64,000 nucleotides of DNA from Roseovarius sp. M141 (GTDB lineage Bacteria; Pseudomonadota; Alphaproteobacteria; Rhodobacterales; Rhodobacteraceae). The notes under the pieces were generated by a model, which did not search any database, was not told where the DNA came from, and saw only the letters and a program-made list of their open reading frames with translations. Location: NCBI RefSeq assembly GCF_024355225.1, contig NZ_VCNH01000005.1, positions 1 to 64,000 on the forward strand, read 5' to 3'. Made by a program: the position numbers and the translations under genes. Below are positions 45,701-54,900 of the stretch, piece after piece; position 1 is the stretch's first letter; every line of letters starts with the position of its first letter.

Positions 45701-45873
45701 ATAATTATTGCGTTTTTGGCGCCGTATGTCCCGGTATCGCCCGGCAAAACCGAAAGCCACGTATCCATCGTGCTGGTTTTACTTACAAAAAGATAGCGGA
45801 TGTCAAAAATATCTACCTGTGATTGCTAAAAGGGTTCACAGATGGGGTGCTTGTCGCTACGCTGATTCTCAGA

Positions 45874-45907
45874 CTCACCCTACAGGGGATTACAGGGTGA
45901 GGTTTTT
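45874..45907 (+). terminator. Hairpin with T-run upstream of the unknown operon
   Basis: Stem CTCACCCT/AGGGTGAG with a 12-base loop, followed by GTTTTT. It reads in the direction of the operon but precedes its likely promoter, so it may end a short leader or small RNA, or insulate the operon. Confidence 0.55.
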
Positions 45908-45962
45908 ATAAGATTCTTGTTTCAATATTACCAAAGCCCCGTAGTAACGAATATTCTGCGCA

Positions 45963-46006
45963 ACAACAGTTACCGCTGTTGTAACCTTACCGAGTAAAAA
46001 TAGAAT
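45963..46006 (+). promoter_or_regulatory. Putative promoter with overlapping 20-bp dyad
   Basis: The dyad ACAACAG-TTACCG-CTGTTGT (45963-45982) overlaps a possible -35 box TTGTAA (45979-45984). Sixteen bases later is TAGAAT (46001-46006), a good -10. A regulator bound to the dyad would block RNA polymerase. Visual match only. Confidence 0.4.
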
Positions 46007-46072
46007 AATTCATATCTAAACTGTGCCTTTCGGCGCGCGGTTAAGTGCGCCCAAATTAAAAGGGAGATCGCC

Positions 46073-46711
46073 GTGACTCTTGAGTCATATTCAGATGAGC
46101 ATAAGAATATTCTTGCCAGAGCTGTCAAATCCGTCGGCATGGCTATCAGCGATCTTGAGGGACGGTCTTATGGACCCAAATCCCACAAAGGGGCGATGGT
46201 GGTTTCTGCCGATCCGGGGCAGGACAATCTGGACTCCAAGCTGGTAGAGGTGAATTCCATTGCCGAACTCAAGGCGATCGGCGGCATTGCGGACAGCCAT
46301 TTCAAGACGGCCGGCGACAAACACATCAATTACCCCGAGGCCCAGCTGAAAACGGATGTCCCCGAGGCGATAGGCCGGGCGCGCGCCGATAGTTGCGCCC
46401 TGGAAAGCCTGATCCACCCCGACGACGAGGCGACGATCAATCAGGCCATGATGGCCTATGTGCATGGCGACAGTTCCAAGGTCAAAGGCTTTGAGGATGT
46501 GATCAATGCGCTCAAGTTTCCGACCCAGATCCTTGTGACCGTGGGCGAGGACATCACGGTGACCAAGGACAATCCGCTGATCATCGGTCAGGACAGCCCC
46601 CATGTCGACGGCGGCAAGGCGGTATTCGGCACCGTGACCGTCGAAGAAGGTGGCCAGATCCAGATTTTGATCCCGGTGACGTTCGAAGCCGCTCAAATGA
46701 TCATGAAGTGA
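46073..46711 (+). CDS. Unknown beta-rich protein, first gene of the GGx operon
   Basis: A 212-aa protein of no recognised family. GTG start after GGGAG. The N-terminal about 140 residues are mixed (TLESYSDEHKNILARAVKSV; ADSHFKTAGDKHINYPEAQL). The last 60 form short beta strands: VTVGEDITVTKDNPLIIGQD, then AVFGTVTVEEGGQIQILIPV. This tail resembles residues about 617-655 of the 856-aa protein (SIHIEKGGKLTVST), where it directly precedes the GGx domain; here the GGx domain is a separate gene starting nine bases later. It is therefore likely the partner that caps or anchors the next protein. No signal peptide is seen. Confidence 0.7.
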   Translation: MTLESYSDEHKNILARAVKSVGMAISDLEGRSYGPKSHKGAMVVSADPGQDNLDSKLVEVNSIAELKAIGGIADSHFKTAGDKHINYPEAQLKTDVPEAIGRARADSCALESLIHPDDEATINQAMMAYVHGDSSKVKGFEDVINALKFPTQILVTVGEDITVTKDNPLIIGQDSPHVDGGKAVFGTVTVEEGGQIQILIPVTFEAAQMIMK

Positions 46712-46720
46712 GGGTTTGAG

Positions 46721-47383
46721 ATGGCAACCGTACCCAACGTATCCGTCGTGGCCACCAACGGCACCGCTGGCACTCCTGGCACCGATGCAGGCGGCGGCAA
46801 AGACGGCAACAATGCGACCGCCGGCGTTTGCAGCGGCAAGAATAACGCCACCTGCTCCACGGCGCCGACGCCCGCTGTCAAGGGCGGAACCGGTCCGAAC
46901 GGGGGCGACGGATCAGCGGGCGGCGATGGCACCTGCCCGGCGTCCCTGGTGTTCAAGGTCGGGGACATATCCGGTGAATTTCTGGTCGAGGTCGTCAACG
47001 GCAATGGCGGCAAGGGCGGCAATGGCGGCGCGGGTGGCGCGGGCGGCGACGGCGGTAAGGGCTGTGATGTCGTCGGGTGTTGTACCAGCAAATACGGATC
47101 AAAGATGTCCGCAGGCGCAACCGGCGACGGCGGCAATGGCGGAGACGCCAAAAATGGCGGTGCCGGGGCGCCCTTTGGCACCGCGATCACCATTCTTTAC
47201 AAGACCATCGCCGCGGGCACGACCTACAAACTTGATGCCTCCAGCTTCGGGGCGGGCGGCGCTGCCGGCGCTGGCGGGGCGTCGGGCGGCACCGGCGGCA
47301 ATCCCGGTAAAAATGGCAATACCGGCCCATCCACACCGCCAAATCAGGGTCCGACCCTGGTGATGCAACAAGATGCCAGCTGA
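46721..47383 (+). CDS. GGx-repeat (glycine-rich) protein 1
   Basis: A 220-aa protein, about one third Gly. It opens with a short strand and turn (VPNVSVVATNGTAGTPG), followed by a Cys-bearing segment (GVCSGKNNATCST), a strand pair SLVFKVGDISGEFLVEVVNG, a GGx run (NGNGGKGGNGGAGGAGGDGG) with a CC-containing insert, a second strand pair TAITILYKTIAAGTTYKLDA, a second GGx run, and the end LVMQQDAS. The same order is found in the C-terminal 205 residues of the 856-aa protein, which ends VTMQQDPDL. Repeats of this type can form polyglycine-II helix bundles. It lacks a signal peptide and has six or more Cys. Confidence 0.75.
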   Translation: MATVPNVSVVATNGTAGTPGTDAGGGKDGNNATAGVCSGKNNATCSTAPTPAVKGGTGPNGGDGSAGGDGTCPASLVFKVGDISGEFLVEVVNGNGGKGGNGGAGGAGGDGGKGCDVVGCCTSKYGSKMSAGATGDGGNGGDAKNGGAGAPFGTAITILYKTIAAGTTYKLDASSFGAGGAAGAGGASGGTGGNPGKNGNTGPSTPPNQGPTLVMQQDAS

Positions 47384-47425
47384 CGGCCCGGTCATGGCGC
47401 CACGACGATTTCGGAAGGATGTAAC

Positions 47426-48163
47426 GTGAAACAAAGTGATGCACAGATTCTGATCTCTGCCCCGGACGGCAACATCGGCAAGCCCGGCAAGACTGGCGCC
47501 AACGGGGCGCTTGGGCATGATGGCGACGACGGTAGCTGCCACTACACAAGTGGCTGGCGCAAAAAGCTGGTCTGCGACTGCGGAACGGATGGAATCGATG
47601 GCACTCCGGCCAGTCGGGGCGGAAATGGCGGGAACGGGGCGAATGGGTCCGCGGCCCCCGTCTTTAACCTGTTCTATCACAACCTGACGGGATCATTGCT
47701 GATCTGGTCCCAAGGCGGGGCCGGCGGTGACGGCGGCGTGGGCGGCACAGGGGGCGCGGGCGGCGGCGGCGGCAACGGCGGCACCAACGAGGCGGCCTGT
47801 ACCGACAACGTAGACCAGGTGCCACAATGTGACCTGACGCGCGGCGGCAACGGCGGCGATGGCGGCGATGGTGGTCCGGGCGGCAATGCCGGCTCGGGCG
47901 GCAGCGGCGGCACCGTGACCGTCTATTATTACGCCGACGCCCCCGGCAATGTGAGCGGCCAGACACCCGGCGGCGCTGCCGGACACGGCGGCGGCTCGGG
48001 CGAAGGCGGCATCGGCGGTCCGGGCGGCGCCAATGAGAGCGCCGCCGAAGGCGACGATCCGACATACGCCCCTGCCGGCACGAACGGCGGCAGCGGCAGC
48101 ATTGGCCAGAATGGCAACACAGGGCCAAACGGCAGCATGATCTACAAGCACGTCACAGCTTAG
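47426..48163 (+). CDS. GGx-repeat (glycine-rich) protein 2
   Basis: A 245-aa GGx-repeat protein, GTG start behind GGAAGG. It begins with the same entry motif as its paralogues (QILISAPDGNIGKPGKTGAN). A Cys-rich insert GSCHYTSGWRKKLVCDCGTD follows, then a GGx run, strand pair APVFNLFYHNLTGSLLIWSQ, a long GGx run, another Cys loop (ACTDNVDQVPQCDL), strand TVTVYYYADAPGNVSGQTPG, and a final run ending GSMIYKHVTA. There are six Cys. No enzyme motif is seen. By composition and layout it is a structural protein; in each protein GGx runs alternate with two-strand turns of about 20 residues, which suggests a layered helix bundle. Confidence 0.75.
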   Translation: MKQSDAQILISAPDGNIGKPGKTGANGALGHDGDDGSCHYTSGWRKKLVCDCGTDGIDGTPASRGGNGGNGANGSAAPVFNLFYHNLTGSLLIWSQGGAGGDGGVGGTGGAGGGGGNGGTNEAACTDNVDQVPQCDLTRGGNGGDGGDGGPGGNAGSGGSGGTVTVYYYADAPGNVSGQTPGGAAGHGGGSGEGGIGGPGGANESAAEGDDPTYAPAGTNGGSGSIGQNGNTGPNGSMIYKHVTA

Positions 48164-48219
48164 ACCGCGCGCCGAAACACACGGGACTATTGTCCGCACA
48201 GGTCCAAACCTGCCGCCGC

Positions 48220-48241
48220 TTCGCCGTGACATCACGGCGAA
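48220..48241. promoter_or_regulatory. 22-bp dyad within the operon
   Basis: Arms TTCGCCGTGA/TCACGGCGAA separated by two bases, in the 135-bp gap before the 856-aa gene. Could be an operator for an internal promoter or an RNA hairpin that sets the level of the distal genes. Confidence 0.45.
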
Positions 48242-48298
48242 GGGCATGGCCGGGTTCGGCGTATTCTTTGAGCGTATTCATAGGGGAAGATATCCGAC

Positions 48299-50869
48299 AT
48301 GGGCAGCGTGATCACCTATTCCCCGCAAACGGCCTCGGCGCTGCTGGACCTGATCGATGTGGCCGGCGGGGATCTGACCAACGTCCGGCTGCCCAATATC
48401 GCCCCGACCAATCTGAACGCGGTTACGGTGTTTGACTCGCCGGGGTTGCAGACGGGCGGCGGTCAGGGGGTTCTGGCCGCGGGAACGCTGGCCGGTATTG
48501 ACGACCCGGTCGCGGTTCTGGCCATTTCGGTGAATTGGGCGGGGTTCAACACGTTCTTTTTGCAAAACTACCTGACAACCGGAGATTCCCCGCCCGCCTC
48601 GTTGCAGTTGCAAACGCAATTGATCAGCGGCAAGAAACTGGCGCAGGTCGCGCTGGGATATGCGCTGATGTTCTCCAATCTGCGCCGCAAGGTCTGGACG
48701 GCGCTGGATGATCTGGACCGGGTGCCGGGGTTTGACCAATCCTATCCGCTGATCGTCGTCGGGATGGGGCCATCGGCGCCGGTGGCCCAGATGATCGCCG
48801 CCGAGTTGCGGCCCGGCCAGGAAAACCCGAACGGCCCCCAAGGCGCCAAAAGCAAGGCCACCGCCGTCAGCAGCTATGCGTTTTCCAGCGCGCATTATGG
48901 CAACGACAATTACGCCGCCGGTCTGGCCAAGGCGGTGCCCGCGACCTTTGTGGCCAATCTGAATGATCTGGATTTCTACCCCTCTGCCCTGGGGGCGCCC
49001 GCAGATTGGGTGGCCAGCGGCGTGGCGCAGGCGATTTCGGCCAAGGTTCCCGCGACGGATGCGCCGTGGCTGGAACGTACCCCGGCGTTTTACCAGACGG
49101 CCTATGGCCGCGCCGCCCCTGCGTTGCCCGATGGCGGGTCGCTGGCGCCGCCCCTGCCCGCTGGGTTTGAATCCGATCTGGCCTATACGCTGTCGACGCT
49201 GGGCCTGATCGCCTATGCCCGCTTTCAGCATCCCAACCTCGGGGTCAGTCCACCGCTGCCGGGGGGCTATGCCCTGATCGCGGATGTCAAAGTGAACAAC
49301 GTCCTTTGGGGCACGGTCTTTGGGACGCTGGGCAAGGTGGTCGTCGCCCTGCGCGGCCCCTGCACATGGGTTGAATCGCTGGCGTTCAATCAACAGGGCG
49401 CGCTGATGCCGTTTCCCGGCGATGGCATGGGGCGGGTGCTGACCGGATTGGCGGGGTTCTATCAGGATCTGCACGCCGCGCTGGCCACGACCTTGGCGGG
49501 TATTGCGAACATCGCCCAGAGCGAGCTGTATTTCACCGGCCATGATTTCGGCGGTTCGCTTGCGACGATGATCGGCTATGCGCAAACGAAAACGCCAACC
49601 GGCGGCGTGCCCGTGACCAGTGCGATCTACGGCTTTGGAACGAACCGCTTTTGCGATCAGGTGTTCGCCTCGACCCTCGCGACCGAGCTGTCGGGCAAAA
49701 GTTTTCAGATCATCCGCCCGACGGATGTGATCGCCCGGAATGCGGGGCTGAACCTGCTGGCGGCGCCGCCGGTTCAGGTGTCGCTGTCGGGCGGCAGCGC
49801 GGCGGCGGCGGGCAGCACGACGGGGCATACGCTGGCGCTGTATAACGCGCTGCTGAACCCGCGTGCGATGATGGCCCCAGGGCCAGCCGCTGGCGCTGGC
49901 GATGCCCCCAACGCGCTGGAATTGGCGCTGTTACCCGCCCGGGCGGACCCGCCACAGGACGTCGCGGGCGCCGCCCCGCTGAGCGCGATGATGGCAAGGA
50001 TGACGGCCTTTTACGGGATTGCCCCGGCCCATCTGGGCGGCGCCGCGCTGGACACGGCCGATCACAACGGCTGGCTCACATTGACGGGCAGTCCGACCGC
50101 GTCTCATCACGCCCCCGCGCAGGTCTGCGTAAAAGGGCCAGCCACCTATGCAGCGGGGTCGATCCGTATCCGGTCAGGTCAGAACATGGTGATCACCAGC
50201 CCGGACGATCGCCCGGTGCGGGTTCTGGCGTCGTCCATACATATCGAAAAGGGCGGCAAGCTGACCGTCTCGACCAATGCCGAGATTATCGCCGACACGC
50301 TGTCATCCGACGCGGGCGCGGTTCCGACAATCTCGGTGGTGGGCACCGACGGCGTGAATGGCACGCCGGGCCTCAACGGTCCTGCCGGAAGCCCGGGAAT
50401 GCCGCCGTCGGGGGGACATGCAGGATCGCCCGGTGCGTCCGGCGGGTATGGCAGCGATGGGGGGGCGGGTACAAAAGGCAGTTGCCCCAGCCATCTGACG
50501 TTCAAGATCGGGGAAATCACGTCTGACTTTATTGTCGAATATATCAACGGAAACGGTGGAACGGGCGGCAATGGCGGCAATGGCGGCGCCGGAGGCACCG
50601 GCGCGCCGGACGGCGATGGCGGGCGCGGTGGCAATGGTGGAAATGGCGGAAACGGGGCGATGCCGGGACCGCAGGTTATGATCTTCTATAAGACCAAGGC
50701 CCCCGACGCGACCTTCACCCTGAAGCTGCTGGGCGGGCGCGGCGGCGATCCGGGCCAGGGCGGCGTCGGTGGCCCCGGCGGCGCGACCGGCGCAGGCGGC
50801 GCCCCCGGCAGCTTTGGCGCCCACGGATCACCGGCCACCGTGACCATGCAACAAGATCCGGACCTATAG
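48299..50869 (+). CDS. Lipase-class-3-like domain with Ser-to-Asp nucleophile, fused to a C-terminal GGx domain
   Basis: An 856-aa protein. Residues about 340-530 resemble class 3 lipases: VVVALRGPCTWVESLAFNQQ, then LYFTGHDFGGSLATMIGYAQ, IIRPTDVIARNAG and TTGHTLALYNALL. The nucleophile elbow should be GHSxG, but here it is GHDFG, with Asp at about residue 416; the other triad residues, D476 and H510, are in place. A helical linker follows. From about 615 a small beta module (IRSGQNMVITSPDDRPVRVL; SIHIEKGGKLTVST) leads into a GGx domain closely matching protein 1. The lipase-like part may bind rather than hydrolyse, or use an unusual mechanism. GGGGAAG precedes the ATG; the next gene starts two bases after the stop. 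Confidence 0.78.
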   Translation: MGSVITYSPQTASALLDLIDVAGGDLTNVRLPNIAPTNLNAVTVFDSPGLQTGGGQGVLAAGTLAGIDDPVAVLAISVNWAGFNTFFLQNYLTTGDSPPASLQLQTQLISGKKLAQVALGYALMFSNLRRKVWTALDDLDRVPGFDQSYPLIVVGMGPSAPVAQMIAAELRPGQENPNGPQGAKSKATAVSSYAFSSAHYGNDNYAAGLAKAVPATFVANLNDLDFYPSALGAPADWVASGVAQAISAKVPATDAPWLERTPAFYQTAYGRAAPALPDGGSLAPPLPAGFESDLAYTLSTLGLIAYARFQHPNLGVSPPLPGGYALIADVKVNNVLWGTVFGTLGKVVVALRGPCTWVESLAFNQQGALMPFPGDGMGRVLTGLAGFYQDLHAALATTLAGIANIAQSELYFTGHDFGGSLATMIGYAQTKTPTGGVPVTSAIYGFGTNRFCDQVFASTLATELSGKSFQIIRPTDVIARNAGLNLLAAPPVQVSLSGGSAAAAGSTTGHTLALYNALLNPRAMMAPGPAAGAGDAPNALELALLPARADPPQDVAGAAPLSAMMARMTAFYGIAPAHLGGAALDTADHNGWLTLTGSPTASHHAPAQVCVKGPATYAAGSIRIRSGQNMVITSPDDRPVRVLASSIHIEKGGKLTVSTNAEIIADTLSSDAGAVPTISVVGTDGVNGTPGLNGPAGSPGMPPSGGHAGSPGASGGYGSDGGAGTKGSCPSHLTFKIGEITSDFIVEYINGNGGTGGNGGNGGAGGTGAPDGDGGRGGNGGNGGNGAMPGPQVMIFYKTKAPDATFTLKLLGGRGGDPGQGGVGGPGGATGAGGAPGSFGAHGSPATVTMQQDPDL

Positions 50870-50871
50870 AA

Positions 50872-51945
50872 ATGGCCAGCACCGGGACACAGCGCAAGCG
50901 ACCCTCGGCCTGGCCCCGCCCGGACCGGGATCAGGGCTGCGATCCCTTCGATCTGCCTTTGCCGCGCTATTCGGGGCCGCAATGCAGCGGCCATCAGGAA
51001 ATGCCCACCGATGCGCGCGCGCACATGGACCGCGTGCTGACCTTCCTCGACATTGCGCCCGATAGGGTGCGCTGGCGGTGGCTGGATTCCAAGCGGCACG
51101 GCCAGGATCTGCGCCTGTCATGGATCGCCGCGCGGTCGTATCACGACCCGGTGCAGACGTGGAAACACCTGCGCGTGCGCCATGTCTACGATCACATCAT
51201 TCTGCGCGAAGGCGCCCGGCTGGAGCTGGAAACGCCTTTTGGCGACCCGCTGGAGGTGTACCTGCACAAGCTGACGATGATGGAAGGGTCGCAGATCACC
51301 ATCACGGGCGGCGCGTGCAGCCTGACAATCGGGCAATGGGTCGGCACCCGCGACGCGGGGGGGGATCTGCCGACCATCCTGCTGACCAGTCAGGACGGGC
51401 GCGACGGCAGCATCGGCAACGCGGGCGAGGATGGCCAGCACGGCAGCCGCGACCATCCGACGGGCGGGAATGCGAGCTACGGCGCCCATGGCGGGCAGGG
51501 GCTGTCGGCGGCGCCGCTGCATGATTGCGCGGTGGCCGTGCATACGATGACCGGGCATGGCTGCCTGAGGGTGCAGCCCGGGCGCGGCGGGGCCGGCGGG
51601 GGCGGGCAACCGGGTGGTTGCGGCGGGCACGGTGGCACGATCGCCTTTTTCCAGATGGGCGTCGGCGGCGATGGCGGGCATGGCGGCGACGGTGGACCGG
51701 GTGGCGGCGGCGCCACGACTGGCCAGCTGAGGCTGGATTTCCGCAACCGCCAACCCGGCAGCGACGTGGTGTTTGACATACAGCCCGGCCTCGGTGGCCC
51801 CGGCGGCGCCGCAGGACCGGGCGGCGCTGGCGGCATCGGCACACCGGACGGACAGCCCGGGCAGAACGGGCGCCCGGGCGATCCCGGCGCGACCTCCCCC
51901 CCTCCCACGATTCACTGGGTCAACAAATGGGGAGAGATCACATGA
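50872..51945 (+). CDS. GGx-repeat protein 3 with N-terminal beta domain
   Basis: A 357-aa protein. Residues 1-60 are polar; about 60-160 form an unusual beta-rich part (VRWRWLDSKRHGQDLRLSWI, HVYDHIILREGARLELETPF, LHKLTMMEGSQITITGGACS) similar in style to the beta module of the 856-aa protein. The entry motif LPTILLTSQDGRDGSIGNAG then starts a GGx region with two Cys pairs (LHDCAVAVHTMTGHGCLR; GGQPGGCGGHGGT) and a late strand pair LRLDFRNRQPGSDVVFDIQP before a last GGP run. It follows the 856-aa gene by two bases. No catalytic motif is seen. I infer a structural role together with the other GGx proteins. Confidence 0.75.
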   Translation: MASTGTQRKRPSAWPRPDRDQGCDPFDLPLPRYSGPQCSGHQEMPTDARAHMDRVLTFLDIAPDRVRWRWLDSKRHGQDLRLSWIAARSYHDPVQTWKHLRVRHVYDHIILREGARLELETPFGDPLEVYLHKLTMMEGSQITITGGACSLTIGQWVGTRDAGGDLPTILLTSQDGRDGSIGNAGEDGQHGSRDHPTGGNASYGAHGGQGLSAAPLHDCAVAVHTMTGHGCLRVQPGRGGAGGGGQPGGCGGHGGTIAFFQMGVGGDGGHGGDGGPGGGGATTGQLRLDFRNRQPGSDVVFDIQPGLGGPGGAAGPGGAGGIGTPDGQPGQNGRPGDPGATSPPPTIHWVNKWGEIT

Positions 51946-51990
51946 CTCCCCGTCTTACGCCCTTGACGCAGCGTTGAAGGTGACATCGCC

Positions 51991-54900
51991 ATGACAAGCC
52001 CCATCACGATTTCCGCAAACGAAACTGACGGCCAGGTCATTCAGCTTGGCCTTGCCTGCGGGCTGCTGCGCCCGGTCGCGGGCGAACAGGGCGTCTACGA
52101 GATCGATCCCGACTGGTTTTCCGATCCGGTCGGCAAGACCGGCGCCGGGCTGGGCAACAATCCAGAAACGCTTGCGGTTTTGATCGCCGGGCTGATCGGC
52201 GACATGTCGGGCAGTTCGCTGGGCATCCCGGTCAAGGAGCCGGGCGATCTGGGCACGTGGTATCCCATCAACAAACCCGGCACGGACGAGCCAAGCGGGC
52301 TGTATCTGGCCACCCAACCCACCAAGGCAGAACCAACCGGCGAAGGCGAGCCGCCGACCGTTTTCGGCATCGGGGTGATGTACACCCAAAAGGTCGCGCT
52401 GTCCGACGCCGAAAAGGTCGATCTGGATCTGACGTCGGGCGGGCCGGATGGCATCGACATAAAGGTCTGGGGGCTGATCCCGATTGTACTGCTGGGCGAT
52501 GGGTCGGTTTCGGTCGTGGCGGGCAGCGAGAAGCATCCGTTCACCATCGGCTTCGAAGTCGTGGGCAGCGACAGCAGCCCGCTGATTTCGGTCGCGGGGT
52601 TCCAGTTTGACGGGGTGCGGTTCTCGGTCAACATATCGCCTCTGGCGGACCCGCCGGTGTCCGTCTCACTGGTGGTTCTGGGGCTGAAACTGCCCACCGA
52701 CGCGGCGCCCAGCGACCGCACGCTTGCCGATCTCGAGGCGATCAGCGGGGCCGAAATTCTGGCCACCGCCGCGGCGCTGGCGCTGGCCGCGTTGGGCAAG
52801 CTGGTGGGCGATCAGCCGTCGCTGCCCTATCTACTGCCCGCGCTTGGTCTGGGTCCGAAAGTGCCGGGGGTGGCGAATGTGTCCCTGCCGATCCTGCGCT
52901 GGGATCAATTCGTCGAAAACGCGATCAGCGGCGGCGATGTGGCGCAGCCGTTCCTGAACTGGTTCACCGCCCTGTCCAGCGATCTGAAAAACCTGTCGGC
53001 GTGGCTACAGGCCGTTGGCGGCGCGATTGGCGGTATTTCGGGCACCGCCCCGGATGTGACAGGAACCGGCAGCCGCGAAGACCCCTACAAGGTGCCGGTG
53101 TTCGAGGTGAAGGGCGTGGGCAAACTGGAGCTGAGCGCCGCAACCACCACCGATGCCAAGGGCGTGCGGCATTTCTATCCGGGCCTTGCCTTTGACAGCG
53201 ACCCTGCCGTGCTGGGCAGCACTGATGTCGCGCTGGTGGGCAGCGCGGCGATGGAATTCCTTGATTTTGCCCTGTCCAGCGGCGCCGCGCCGATCCAGCC
53301 GGGGCAGTTCCACGCCGGTCTGACACTGGGCAACAAGACCGAAGGCCAGCCGCTGTTCTCGGGGTCCATCGGGGGCAGCGCCTATACATTCGGCGCGCTG
53401 AATCTGGGGCTGGTTGTCGCCATCACCAGCACCGGCGTTTCCGTTCTGCCCGCCTGCGCGCTGATGAGCGTCAGCACGCCAACGGGCAAATACCCCTCAA
53501 TCGACCTGACGCAGCCCGACCAGCTGGTCGATGCCGCCGAGGCAGAACTGACCGCCGCCCTGAACACGGTCTTTAACGAGCTGTTCGGTCTGGGCAGCGA
53601 CAGCAAGATCGGCGTTTCTCTGGCGGCCCTGATCGGCGTGTCCGCCCCCGACGGGCGCAGCGACGACTGGCCGCTGACCCCGCCCTTCGGGGTGAAGGGG
53701 ATCGTGGATTCGATCCAGCACCCGGTCGACGCGTTGGGCGCCTATTGGGGCGATCTGATCCGCACCACCACGCCAGTGACCGGGCAGCCGCCCTTTTATT
53801 ATATGGTTCAGGCCCTTGGCCATGTGCTGCAAGAGGCCGGCGTCGGTGCCGTGACCGGATCGGGGACCAAGGCCGCGCCGTGGTCGGTGCCCCTGACCAA
53901 GACAGCAGGCAGCGCCGCCTTGCAGGCCTATATTGCACCTATTGCACCGGCTGGCAACAGTACGGCACAGCGGCTGGTGCTGGGGATCGGCGCGCAGACC
54001 TCGATGCCCATCGCCGGGAATACGTTGGATCTGGGATTCGCGCTGGATGTTCTGGGGCTGGATGCGGGTGCCGCCGCGGGCGATGGCCTGACCGGCGCGC
54101 AGATCCTGCCCGGTGTCAGTTTTGTCGGGCGGCTGCCCGATGGGGTGTCGACCCCCGCCGTGGCGGGCGCGGTGCTGAAGGTCGACAGCGGATCGTTCAG
54201 CGTCGGGTGGAGCCCCTATTCCACTTGGAGCTGGTCGATGGACGTGGCGGCGCCCGTGCTGGTGGTCGATGGCGTATCGCAGCCCATCGGCAGCGCGATG
54301 AACTATTCCGACAGTGACAGCCTAGAGAGTCTGGTGACCCAGCAGGCGCAGACCTTTGCGTCGATCCTGATGGCGGTGCTTGGGGTTGCGCTCTATCGCA
54401 CGCAGGACAGGGGCGGGCTGGCCCTGACCGGATGGCTGGGCCTGCTGCCCAAGCTGGCGTCGTTCATGCCCGACGGCGTGGTCTGGCCCGCCGCCATGCC
54501 CACTCTGACACCCACCAGTTTCGACAACCCGATTGGCCAGCTGCGCGACCAGATCAAGGCGGTCCTGTCGACCGACGATCAGGCCAAGGCCGCCCTTGGC
54601 CTGCTGGGCTGGGCCATCGACGGGCAATCCGCCAAGGCCGCGCCAATCACCGGCGCGGGGTCGCAGAACGCGCCCTATATCCTGCCCCTCGGCCTGCCCG
54701 GCGGGGTTGAGGGCAGCCTGTGGCAGGACGCGGGCAAAACCTTTGTCGCGCCGGGCCTGACAACCCGTCAAACCGCAACTATCGGCAAGGTAAGGGCTGA
54801 CACCTCGGTGCGGCTGGACCCTGTGGCGCTGGCATGGGCCAATGGTCTGCCGCTGAATTCAGCCGGGCTGCCGGCGCTGGGTATCAGGACCCTGCTGCGC

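Larger units (their letters stand above)
45701..46072. other. AT-rich divergent control region of the unknown operon
   Basis: A 372-bp spacer, clearly AT-richer than the genes beside it. It contains a terminator-like hairpin (45874-45907), a 20-bp dyad with promoter-like boxes (45963-46006), and a GGGAG ribosome site before the GTG at 46073. No convincing protein gene is present. Confidence 0.6.

Noticed and set aside
45708..45911. Plus-strand open frame of 67 codons upstream of the GGx operon
   Set aside because: No ribosome site, low-quality composition, and it overlaps the hairpin and the control region.
46693..51915. Long Pro- and Arg-rich open frames antisense to the GGx genes
   Set aside because: They are mirror images of GGC/GGT-rich codons on the plus strand; no start sites or family motifs.
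46721..51945. True collagen-like triple helix for the glycine repeats
   Set aside because: Most repeats have Gly at two of three positions and very little Pro, so a collagen helix is unlikely; polyglycine-II is a better guess.
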